A stretch of 64,000 nt of DNA from contig JAWHQI010000228.1 of the NCBI GenBank assembly GCA_033032865.1, positions 434,001-498,000 on the forward strand. Reading direction: 5' to 3'. This DNA is from Dactylorhiza incarnata. Its lineage: Eukaryota > Streptophyta > Magnoliopsida > Asparagales > Orchidaceae. Below are positions 45,581 to 55,296 of the stretch, piece after piece (position 1 is the stretch's first letter; every line of letters starts with the position of its first letter). The position numbers and the translations under genes were made by a program. The notes below the pieces were generated by a model, which was not told where the DNA came from, ran no database searches, and saw nothing but the letters and a program-made list of their open reading frames with translations.

Positions 45581-46191
45581 ATGGCTCCACCAAAGATAAA
45601 TTATGGTTTTGACGTGGATATTGACTCATTCAATGCTGCTACCGAAAGATTCAAAGCCATTCTTGGCTTATTCCATACTGCTGGGCTAACAAAGTTGATC
45701 TCCACAAGGTGCAATATTCTGGATGTTGAATTGATAGAGATAAAGGACAACATTCACATCAGAGATGATGGCTCCATAAATGGAAGAGTATATGAGACTG
45801 ATATTAGCATTACAAAGGTAATTCTATCTCACACCTATGATCTACCAACAGGTGATGAGTCTGATGAATTAATAGGGGAAGAGACGGGAAAGGCATTACA
45901 GATAATGCAGTTCAAGAAAGAGAAGACCATCAATCTAAAGAAGATTGATCTTGAAGAAGAATACAAATTTCTTGCTGATATAGTGGGGAAGGTGTTCCTC
46001 TGCAAAATCTCTGCTCATGATGCTATCCCGAAGCAGCAGCTGCGCATCATGGGAGTTCTAGTTGTTAATTAGAAGATAGACAGGGGAAGATGTCTTCTGA
46101 AGCTGATTGGGCACAAATATTCACACAAAGAGAATGCCTATATGAGGATCATGAGTCAGGTGCTCTTCCACCATTATCCAATGGTGTGCAG
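45581..46191 (+). pseudogene. C6 extra ORF, truncated
   Basis: ATG 45581 reads MAPPKINYGFDVDIDSFNAA, then LTKLISTRCNILDVELIEI, YKFLADIVGKVFLCKISAHD and, past a TAG at 46070-46072, RCLLKLIGHKYSHKENAYM. It is lost at the 46191 junction. It is homologous to E1 3907-3200 and more distantly to the N-terminal third of the C4 890-residue ORF. A TC-rich tract and TTTTTGCAG|GTACA (cut after 45566) lie just upstream, resembling a 3' splice site. Confidence 0.8.
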
Positions 46192-47831
46192 GAGGGAATG
46201 CTCTCGTAGTTTGAGTAATACTATCTGAAGATGCCTGAAATGGTCTGTCTTGCTCCTTGAGTAGATGAGGATATCGTCTATGAAGACGATTACGAAGTGC
46301 TACATAAATGTTTAAGATACTTTGTTCATTAATGCCATGAAGGCGGATGGTGCGTTGGTCAGCCCAAAAGGCATCACCATAAACTCATAAAGGCCGTATC
46401 GGGAGCTAAAGAATGTTTTGAGAATGTCCTCTTCCCGTGCACGGAGCTGGTAATATCCAGACCTTAGGTCCATTTTATAAAAGACGGACGCGCCAATCAG
46501 TAGATTGAACAACTCAATTATCCTTAGTACAGGATAATATTTTGAATGGTAAGCTTATTGAGTTCCCTATAATCGATGCATAGACGTAGTGACCTGTCCT
46601 TTTTCTTGACGAATAACACAGGGGCTCCCCAGGGTGAGGTACTTGGACGGACGAAACCTGCATTGATTAGTTCTTGAAGTTGTATCTTTTGCTCTGCCAG
46701 TTCTTTTGGGGCCATTCGGTAAGGTGCTCATGACACTGGTCGATCTCCAGATATAAGCTTGATCTGGAGTCTACCTCTCGTTGCGGGGGCAACCCTGGGA
46801 GGGACTCAGAAAAAACATCTGAAAAGTCTCGGACTATGGGCACCTTGGCGATCACTTGAATCTTGTCCTCCATCTCAAAGTAAATATGGTACATCTCGTC
46901 CTTTTGTCAGATTGATTTGACAGTTTGAGCGAAGGTATTGACATTTTGGACGATCGGATGGTGTTTTACTTGGTTGCGATGAAGTCCTGGGAGACAAAGG
47001 AGTGTGTGGCTCCGGTATCGAACAATGTTTTAGCGGGATGCACTTATACCAAAAGTAGAAGGACATAGTGATTTTAAAGATGCTATGTATGCATAGAAAC
47101 TATATCACATGTCCCCTACTAGATACAATCATCAAGATATATCATCACTGATGCTGAAAATATATACCTATGACTACCTCTGGTGCAAGCCCATGTTGTA
47201 GATCTAGTGCATAAGCCTCGAGTGGTGCTGCTCTGCCTTGCCTAGCCTGATCCCTCCTGCTAAAGGTCAAACCATGCGGCCTCCTCATCCTCGACCTCTC
47301 TCAGCCACACCCTGTACTGCTCCTAATCCTAGCCTCTCTATGGCCTAGGGGAAGAATGCTCTAATATGCCTGGGTTGTTGGCAACAAAATTAGCTCCCTG
47401 CAAAGGGAACGTCTCATCATAGTGCTGGTGCAGGTTGGGGTGCTGGAGTTGGTCGGGGTGCTGGGGGTGGGGGTGCATGTCGAGGCTGAGATGCTTGTCT
47501 ATAGGGTTGGTGGTGATGATGATGCCTACTATCTCTGTCCTTTCATCGAGGAGCAATTCCTCTCCCTAGTCCTTAGACCCGAGGGGCCTCTACTTGTCCT
47601 CTACACTATTGGTCCACCATCCTCTGGTCCATCTCTAGTGCAGCGGCAAGTGTATCAATTGTGTGGAAGGTCGATTGGGAGATCATGATCAGGGCCTACC
47701 GCAGGTTGTCGCATAGCCCTCAAAAAACTTGACAGCTCTATCTTTATATGTAGTCGCAAGTATCCCCGCAAAGCACGTTAGGTGGATGATCTCACGTTGG
47801 TACTCTGGAATGACCCTATCTCCCTGTCGTA
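46192..47831 (-). pseudogene. Gypsy copy B, left part (RT, protease, gag C-terminus)
   Basis: Homologous to copy A 39454-41260 and diverged from it by many substitutions. RT pieces include [35 protein letters not shown] and [17 protein letters not shown]. The protease keeps LFDTGATHSFVS near 47020. A segment of about 255 nt (copy A 40175-40432) is missing near 46935. The gag continues past the point where C6 cut copy A, reading QGDRVIPEYQREI toward 47831, where C4 is inserted. Confidence 0.82.
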
Positions 47832-49291
47832 TGAAAGTGAGGTTATATCTTAAAGTTACTCTAGAGGGGCGGGGGGGGGGGGGGGGGTGAATAGAGTATT
47901 AAGAACTTTTTATTAGTTTTTATAGCGGAATTAAAATACTTTTATATATATGTGTAAGCAGAGTGAGATATAAAATAGAATAAAGTAAATCACACAGCAC
48001 GGCACAGAAAAGTAAACAATCACAGAGGACACAAGGAAATATAGTGGTTCCCCAATAAACCAGGGTAGTCCACTCTTCTACCACCCTTGGTAGGAATCCA
48101 CTAGGATTTTTGATCAGGTGCCCTCACACAAAGGGGTTTTTGTTCAGGTGTCCACACACCACAGAGCTTTTGATCAGGTGCTCAAAACTAACAGGATTTT
48201 TTGATCAGGTGTCTTGCCACCAATGGAGTACACTTTTGAAGGGAGTATTAACCATGTACAAGAGGTGATAGAAGGGGTGATGAAGTTCTTCTCTGTCAAT
48301 ATGCTGAGAGAAGACTCTAGTGGATGTTGTTGTAAAGCTCCCCCTGTCTAATAGAAGTATTTGACAGTTGGTGGAGAAGCTTTCTCTTGAAACAGAAATC
48401 TTCCTGCAGCTGATTAATCTGGAAGAAATGGTTCTTCAGATTCTTGTTGCTCTTTAGGAGATTTGAACTTGCAGCAGAGATATGAGAGATTGATGGTGTT
48501 GTTATCAGAGAAATGAAGATGCTGCTTGAGGAAGATGAAGACTAAAAGATTGTTTTCTCTGTCTGTAGTTGTTCTTCTTCTTCCCTGTTCTTGTTATTTT
48601 TTTTGAACTCTGTATTCTGAAAGAATAATTTTGAATTCTGTCGAGAGAGAGAGACAATAATCTCTGTCTTGCTATCTTCTCTTTTTGGAATAGAATAATC
48701 AGAGATTAATTCTTTCTTGGAACTGCAACAGAGATAAAACGACTTTGGCAGGTCCTTTTATTCTTTAGCCGTAAAATATTCCTTTGCATTAAGTGTCAAC
48801 GACTATCTTTGTCTTAGAATAAAGGAAAGGAAGGAATATAATAAATAAATATAATATCCTTATTTATTTGACTGAATACGTCCAAATATATTTGAATAGA
48901 TCCGTTAAAGTCGTCGATCTGTGTTCAGAGAACTGATATATAACTGATCTTTATGTATTAAATAATCTGGAGACTGAATTTGTCGATCTGAGCATTAATG
49001 AAGAATTCGTCGACCGCTGAGACACTGATAACTGAAGATCGTCGACCGCTGAGACGCTGAGACTGGAGCACACCGTTCGTCAAACGCAGATAGCCATTCG
49101 TCGAACGCCGATAGCCATTCGTTGAACGCTGATAGCCATTCGTCGAACGCTGAGAACTTGAATTTATCCTTAAGCTCTAGCTAACTTAACAGCCTAAAAT
49201 CCTGACCCTTAGACTATACAATGGGGGTCAACTTAGTCCTAGTCAACATATAGTGATCCTAGCCCAAATAAGTAATAGGGTTGTTCCAATA
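47832..49291 (-). repeat. C4 3' LTR
   Basis: Starts TGAAAGTGAGGTTATATC and ends TTGTTCCAATA (terminal CA mutated to TA). It contains an interrupted G run (47866-47887), the conserved block (48040-48110), TTTTGATCAGG repeats (48115-48215) and TTCGTCGAACG words (48910-49150). Confidence 0.9.
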
Positions 49292-49305
49292 ATCTCCCCC
49301 TATTT
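49292..49305 (-). other. C4 polypurine tract
   Basis: The minus strand reads CAAATAGGGGGAGAT against the 3' LTR. Confidence 0.85.
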
Positions 49306-49464
49306 GGGTTAGGACACTAATTGACAATCATTCAAATAATAAACAATAGAAAAACAAACAACAGAGCATATAAATATCTGATAGAATTTAAATGCTTCAG
49401 CAGATAAAATAAAACATAGTGCTCTGAGTTTATAAACATTATAAACATAATAAAATCCAAAAAA

Positions 49465-52137
49465 TTAAGAATTTTTGTCCTTTTTAGAGGAAGGCTTGAA
49501 GATGATCTGCCTATTAGGATTTTCTGATTCCTTCTTGCTTATATAAAGATCCTGAGCTCCTAGCATGGCTTGAGATTTACCTTGAATAACCACTGCTGCT
49601 GGATGCTTCTTTAAGAATTCTTCAGCATTGAAAAAGTGCTTGGAGCCATACCTCTCAAATTCTTGCTTTCTGAATTCTGACATTGTTGAATATTGAGAGG
49701 AATCTTTTCCTTCAGCTTTAGCTTTATTAATCTGAGTTGTTGCTACAGATTCTCTGATTCTTTCCATGTGAGATATCCTCTCTTCTTCTGAATTGGGTGA
49801 AGGAGGCCTATATTCATCATTATTGTCTTGACTGGAAGAACTTTCTTGAGGAATTCTATCTCTGAGAGAGATGCCTTTAGAGACAGGATATTTATATTCT
49901 GAAGAAACATTTCTGGTGGAACTTGAAGGAGGTCTTGATGACCTAGAGCTTTGAGAACCACTTGAACTAGCTGGTCTCCTGGATTGCTGATGAATGAATT
50001 TCTGGGAAGAAGAAAAAGCACCTGCTGATCCAGCTGCACCTGCTGCTGGAGGAGGAGGAGGATGATTGAACTTGACTGGTTTGTCAGGATAATAACCAGT
50101 TTTCCTCATCTTCTTTCTTCTCTTATTCTCATTCCTGGAGAATTTCATCCAGTTTGGAGAGTCCTTTGTAAGAGCAATACCATGAAGAATGTAGTAGGGA
50201 ATATCATTATTTGGGTTTGGAGGCTTAGAGACAGCCTTTGACTTTGATTTCCTTTTCTTTCTTTTCTTAGATGATGAGTCATCAGAATCACTATCTTCTT
50301 CATCAGAATCAGAAGATTGCACTGGAATATCATAAGGATCATCAATAAATCTAAGATCTTTAGAAACTTTATGCTCATCAGCTGCATCTTGCTCTTTAAA
50401 TAATTCATCAAAATCGGGAAGAGGGGAATCATCAAAGATAAATGTTGGAGGTGAATTCATCACACCAACTTCCTCTGGAATTAAAGCTGATTCTGGAATC
50501 TGACTTTGAATCTGATCTTGAGCTGGAACTGCTATTTCAAAACTTTTGAGAATTTCTTTCAACAAAACTTGATTAATAGGAGCAGTATAAGGAACAACTG
50601 CTTTTGAATAATCTGAAGACTTGGGTAAGCTGCTGAAAACTGTATTGAAATTTGAAAGAATAGAAATAATATCTACTGAAGGTGAAATAAAGATATTATC
50701 TACTAAAGCTGGAATTGGAACTTTAACTATATCTTCTAAAATTATATCTTCAGAGTCATCAACTTCTATAACCATATGAACTGGAAAATCTGCACTGACA
50801 TCTGGAGCTTCTTCATTAGACATCTCCCCTTGCCTAGCTTCAGGTAGACCTGAATCTAGGCCCCTAGAAGAAGGGACAGAAGAGGAGGAAGAGAATGAAG
50901 CAATTTTAGAGGATAGGTCAGAAAGGGCTTGAAGAATTGGAGCAAGTTTTGCATCCAGTAGGGTATCTAGCTTTGGAAGAATATGATCAAAGATTGGATC
51001 AGCCACAAATGAGAAATTGAGATATACAAATTCTGGTGGATGAGATGAAGATGGTGTAGAAGAGGATGGAATAGAGGTGGGTACAAATATGTTTGTGACA
51101 TTTGCAGTTTGTGGAGTGGTGTCTTGATGGATAGGGCATGAATGGTGGATGGGTGACTGGTGGTCATCATGGATGGGAGATGGAGGTGGAGAAGTGTGAG
51201 GAGGCAGAAGATCAAATGAAGGAGGGGGAATGTCATTTATAGATGTTGGAGAATTTGTAGTAGGGATGATTTCTTCAGGAACCTGAGGAGGTGGAGAAGG
51301 GAGAGAAGGAGAAGAAACAATAGGAGCTTCTGGAAGGGTTAGGGGAGTGACTGAACCAGTCCTTGTGTCTTCAGAAGCTTGCCTGGGGGCAATTGATCTT
51401 GGATTCTTCTTTGGTATTACCCTGTCCCACTTAGCAAAGAGTGTTGAGGTCAGCCTCTTGCTTGCATTGATGGTCACCTTTGAAGAGACCAAAAGGTCTG
51501 GGTGCCTTTCCTGCAGAATAATTCCTAGAACTCTTCCAAAACAAACACTATCCTTACACACTTTCTTCTTAATTAACTCAAAAAGAATTGATCCCCAATT
51601 CACTTTCTTCTTTTCCACCAAGGCCACCATCATAAGAAATTGGTGCCTGTTAATATAATCATGACCAGATGTCTTTCCTATCAAGACTTTTCCAACTATA
51701 TCAGCCAAAAACATGTATTCCACAAACAAGTTCTTCTTCAGCAGATGGTTAGGGTTTCCATTGGAGTGACCCATCTTAACCAAAGCTTCATTAAACTTAG
51801 CAGAGCTTAATTCCATATTATCATCACCATTTACAAAACCAAAAATTTCAGATAGAATTTCTGGGGTTAGAAAAAACTGATGTCCTGATATTGTTCCAGA
51901 TAAACTTTCATCCTCTGACTTAGCAGTATAAACCCATTCCTTGATTTCTTCTATAGGTAGTTTTATCCTTGTGCTCATAAACTTCTTCATCTGTTGTTCT
52001 TCAAAGAGTTGAAGAATGTCCTTGAAAACTTGGTCAGAATGAGCGAATGATTCCTTGAAAACTTGGTCCTCCGTTCGACGAATTGAAGGGATAAATAGAA
52101 AATTTAGTTTTAAACAGATTAAATCTCCATCTATCAT
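49465..52137 (-). CDS. C4 env-position extra ORF, 890 residues, intact
   Basis: This is the longest open frame in the window and has no stop. The ATG at 52137 follows the pol TGA (52138-52140) directly and in the same frame. Residues about 25-230 are helical and shared with E1 and C6 (FLADIVGKVLIGKTSGHD, HQFLMMVALVEKKKVNWGS, LFAKWDRVIPKK), probably Pfam PF20167 by recall. About 250-400 is Pro/Ser-rich. An acidic Ser-Asp run and a basic signal KKRKKRKSKSK lie at about 610-634, then a Ser/Pro-rich part and a C-terminal SKKESENPNRQIIF. There is no signal peptide and only a short hydrophobic patch at residues 6-17, so an envelope glycoprotein role is not supported by the sequence. The basic cluster suggests nuclear or nucleic-acid contact. 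Expression may need stop readthrough, reinitiation or splicing. Confidence 0.85.
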   Translation of the reverse strand: MIDGDLICLKLNFLFIPSIRRTEDQVFKESFAHSDQVFKDILQLFEEQQMKKFMSTRIKLPIEEIKEWVYTAKSEDESLSGTISGHQFFLTPEILSEIFGFVNGDDNMELSSAKFNEALVKMGHSNGNPNHLLKKNLFVEYMFLADIVGKVLIGKTSGHDYINRHQFLMMVALVEKKKVNWGSILFELIKKKVCKDSVCFGRVLGIILQERHPDLLVSSKVTINASKRLTSTLFAKWDRVIPKKNPRSIAPRQASEDTRTGSVTPLTLPEAPIVSSPSLPSPPPQVPEEIIPTTNSPTSINDIPPPSFDLLPPHTSPPPSPIHDDHQSPIHHSCPIHQDTTPQTANVTNIFVPTSIPSSSTPSSSHPPEFVYLNFSFVADPIFDHILPKLDTLLDAKLAPILQALSDLSSKIASFSSSSSVPSSRGLDSGLPEARQGEMSNEEAPDVSADFPVHMVIEVDDSEDIILEDIVKVPIPALVDNIFISPSVDIISILSNFNTVFSSLPKSSDYSKAVVPYTAPINQVLLKEILKSFEIAVPAQDQIQSQIPESALIPEEVGVMNSPPTFIFDDSPLPDFDELFKEQDAADEHKVSKDLRFIDDPYDIPVQSSDSDEEDSDSDDSSSKKRKKRKSKSKAVSKPPNPNNDIPYYILHGIALTKDSPNWMKFSRNENKRRKKMRKTGYYPDKPVKFNHPPPPPAAGAAGSAGAFSSSQKFIHQQSRRPASSSGSQSSRSSRPPSSSTRNVSSEYKYPVSKGISLRDRIPQESSSSQDNNDEYRPPSPNSEEERISHMERIRESVATTQINKAKAEGKDSSQYSTMSEFRKQEFERYGSKHFFNAEEFLKKHPAAVVIQGKSQAMLGAQDLYISKKESENPNRQIIFKPSSKKDKNS

Positions 52138-53793
52138 TCATATCTGATTTATAAAGAACATATGCTTATTTTCATCCAAGGGCTTGGTGAAAATGTCAGC
52201 TCTTTGCAAATCAGTAGAAATAAATTGTAGGCAAATTTTATTTTTATCCACATTATCCCTAAGGAAGTGGTGCATAATTTCTATGTGTTTAGTCCTACAA
52301 TGGAGAACTGGATTTTGTGCTATAGATATTGCACTAGTATTTCCACAAAATATAATTGATTTATTTAGATTGACACCATAGTCTAGGAGCTGATTTTGTA
52401 TCCATAATATCTGTGAGCAGCAACTGCCTGCAGCTATATATTCAGCTGTTGATGTGGACACAGATGTTTGTTTCTTACAAAACCAAGACACAAGCCTATC
52501 ACCAAGAAACTGGCAAGTTCCTGATGTGCTTTTCCTTTCTACTCTGCATCCAACATAATCTGAATCTGAGAATCCAGTTAATTCAAATTCAGATGATGTT
52601 GGATACCAGAGACCTAGATTAGGACAACCCTTTATATATCTCAAAATCCTTTTTAATAAAATTAGATGAGATTCTTTGGGGTTAACTTGAAACCTAGCAC
52701 AAATACAGGTAGCAAACATTATATCAGGCCTACTTGCTGTTAAATAAAGTAGTGAGCCAACAATTGCTCTATATTCTTTTGAATCAACAGGTTTCCCTGA
52801 TTCATCATTATCAACAATAGCATTTGAGGGCATGGGTATTTTCATGGTGGAAGAATCAGACATACCAAATCTTTTCACTAATTCCTTAGCATACTTAGAT
52901 TGGGATATGAAGATTCTATTTGGAGTTTGCTTCACTTGAAGACCAAGGAAGTATGATAACTCACCCATACTACTCATTTCAAATTTAGATTGCATTAGAT
53001 TAGAAAATCTTTTGCATAAATTTGAATCAGTAGAGCCAAAAATAATATCATCCACATATATTTGAACTAGCAAAGTTTGATTTTTATGTATCCTGAAAAA
53101 TAGGGTTTTATCAACTCTGCCCCTACAGAAATTGTTTTCCAAAAGAAAACTAGCTAAAGTCTCATACCATGCTCTGGGAGCTTGTTTAAGACCATAGAGA
53201 GCTTTATTAAGCTTAAATACAAAAGAAGAGTGAGTTGGAGAGATGAAACCTGGTGGTTGTTCCACATAGACTTCTTCTTTGATTTCTCCATTCAAAAAGG
53301 CACTTTTCACATCCATTTGATAAACTTTGAACTTCTTATATGCAGCAAATGCAAGAAAGATTCTGATTGCTTCAAGTCTTGCAACAGGAGCAAAGGTCTG
53401 ATCATAATCAATCCCTTCTTCCTGTGAATATCCTTGGGCTACCAATCTTGCTTTGTTTCTCACAATATTGCCTTGTTCATCTAGCTTGTTCCTGAAGACC
53501 CATTTAGTGCCAATGACTGGATGGCCCTTTGGTCTTGGAACCAAATCCCAAACCTTGTTCCTTTCAAATTGGTTGAGTTCCTCTTGCATTGCAAGGATCC
53601 AATTTGGATCTTGTTCTGCATCTTTTATGGTTTGAGGTTCAACATGTGATAGGAAACAAGTGTGCATCTGATTTTGATGTAGTTGATGCCTTGTTTGAAC
53701 ACCTGCTGAAATATCACCAATGACTTGGGATATTGGATGATCTCTAACTATGATGTGATCAACAGTTGGAGTGGATTCAGCAATGATTTCCAC
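52138..53793 (-). pseudogene. C4 reverse transcriptase and RNase H
   Basis: The open segment begins [12 protein letters not shown] motifs are [60 protein letters not shown] and catalytic [11 protein letters not shown]. RNase H shows GFSDSDYVG and [10 protein letters not shown], but the third acidic site reads FCGNTSA where the family has C-D-N, so catalysis is doubtful. The frame ends MFFINQI-TGA and the extra ORF follows. Upstream, stops at about 54025 and 53928 separate it from integrase in the same frame; both fit Gln codons. Confidence 0.88.
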
Positions 53794-54024
53794 TTGGGGA
53801 ATTTGTTCAGCTGTTATATGATTTGAACTGTCAGCAAAATCTGGATGATTTTCTTCTTCACTTTCTTCAGCATTCTGCTGTACAGAATTTAGACATCCTT
53901 CTTTATGTAGAGCTAATTGATCTAGCTACTCACATAGTGTAGGTACCTGTAGGTTTTCTATGGTAGAAGAATTCTTCTCCTTGTAAAACATATTAGTTTC
54001 ATCAAAGGAAACATGCATAGATTC

Positions 54025-55296
54025 TTAAATTTTAAGAGAAGATTTGTTATAAATCCTATATGCCTTGCTGATTAAAGAATAGCCTAAGAAAATTCCTTCT
54101 TCAGATTTTGGTTCAAATTTCCTAAGGTATTTCTTATCATTATTGTGAATGAAACATTTACAACCAAATGCTCTAAAATAGTTAACTTTAGGTTTCTTCC
54201 CTTTAAGTAACTCATAAGGAGTCTTACCCTTAAGTTTGTGTATCAAACTTCTATTTAGCACATAGTTTGCTGTGCTAACGGCCTCTGCCCCAAAAGATAG
54301 GGGCAAATTAGCATCTGCAAGTAATGTTATTGCTGATTCAATTAGAGTTCTATTCTTCCTTTCAACTACCCCATTTTGTTGAGGAGTTCTAGGAGCTGAG
54401 AAGCAATGCCTGATACCTTCCTTCTCATAGAATTCTTGCATGAGAAGAGACTCAAACTCAGTGCCATGATCACTTCTGATCAATGCAATATGAGTAGAGT
54501 ACTCAATCTTTATGCTCTTAAGAAAGTTTGTAAGAACTTTAAAGTTATCTGACTTTTCTCTCAAAAAGAACACCCAAGTGAATCTAGAGAAGTCATCTAC
54601 AATAACTAGAGTGTCAGACTTCCCCCCTAAACTCTTTGTTGCTATAGGTCCAAAAAGGTCCATATGTAGCAAATATAAGATTCTAGGTGAATCACTTTTA
54701 GATAATGATTTAAAACTATTTTTAGTTTGCTTGCCTAGTTGACATGCCCTACAAAGACCATCTTTCTTGTATGAACCTGATGGTAAACCTCTAACAAGAT
54801 TGTCCTTAGATAATTTAGCAATGGTCCTAAGGTTTACATGTCCTAATCTCTTATGCCAAAGTTCACTAGGTTTGCTTAATTCATTAAATAAACAAATTTC
54901 TGATTTAGATGAATTGAAATTTACTAAATAAATATTACCTTGCCTAATACCTGATAAAACAATAATATTATCAGAAGATTTAATAAGGCATTTTAATTTA
55001 TTAAAGGTTACCTGATACCCTTCATCACATAATTGACTTATGCTGATGAGGTTGTGCTTCAGTTCCTTGACATAAGCTACCTCTTTGAAGGTGACTTCTC
55101 CAACCTTGACTTTTCCATAGCCTTTTGTTTGTCCACAATTGGAGTCTCCAAATATAACTTTTGGTCCAAGCTTTGCCTTGTAGTTGTTCAGGTTGGCCTT
55201 GTTTCTAGTCATATACTTTTAACAGCCACTATCCAAATACCATTTTTTATTTGTTCTTGGACAGTTGTGTACCTGCAAAAATAGAAAAGCAATCTA
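54025..55296 (-). pseudogene. C4 protease and integrase
   Basis: After the gag-end TAG (55294-55296) the same frame reads through to KKWYLDSGC, the protease D-S-G site, then a TAA in place of a Ser codon and YMTRNKANLNNYKAKLG. Integrase has its HHCC zinc region (LWHKRLGHVNLRTI...CRACQLGKQ) and the D,D-35-E triad in HMDLFGPI, IRSDHGTEF and NGVVERKNR. It ends SSLKI-TAA. TTTTTGCAGGT (55281-55271) just after the gag stop resembles a 3' splice site. Confidence 0.85.

Larger units (their letters stand above)
41261..46191 (+). mobile_element. C6: 3'-truncated Sirevirus-like copia on the plus strand
   Basis: A 5' LTR (41261-42838), PBS, gag and the first part of an extra ORF are present. The copy ends abruptly at about 46191 against gypsy copy B, with no 3' LTR. 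No pol lies between gag and the extra ORF, as in E1, so this copy descends from a non-autonomous element. It is inserted into gypsy copy A after GTCGCAAG. Confidence 0.88.

Noticed and set aside
49465..52137. Envelope glycoprotein in C4
   Set aside because: There is no signal peptide, transmembrane span or Cys-rich ectodomain. Only the map position is env-like.
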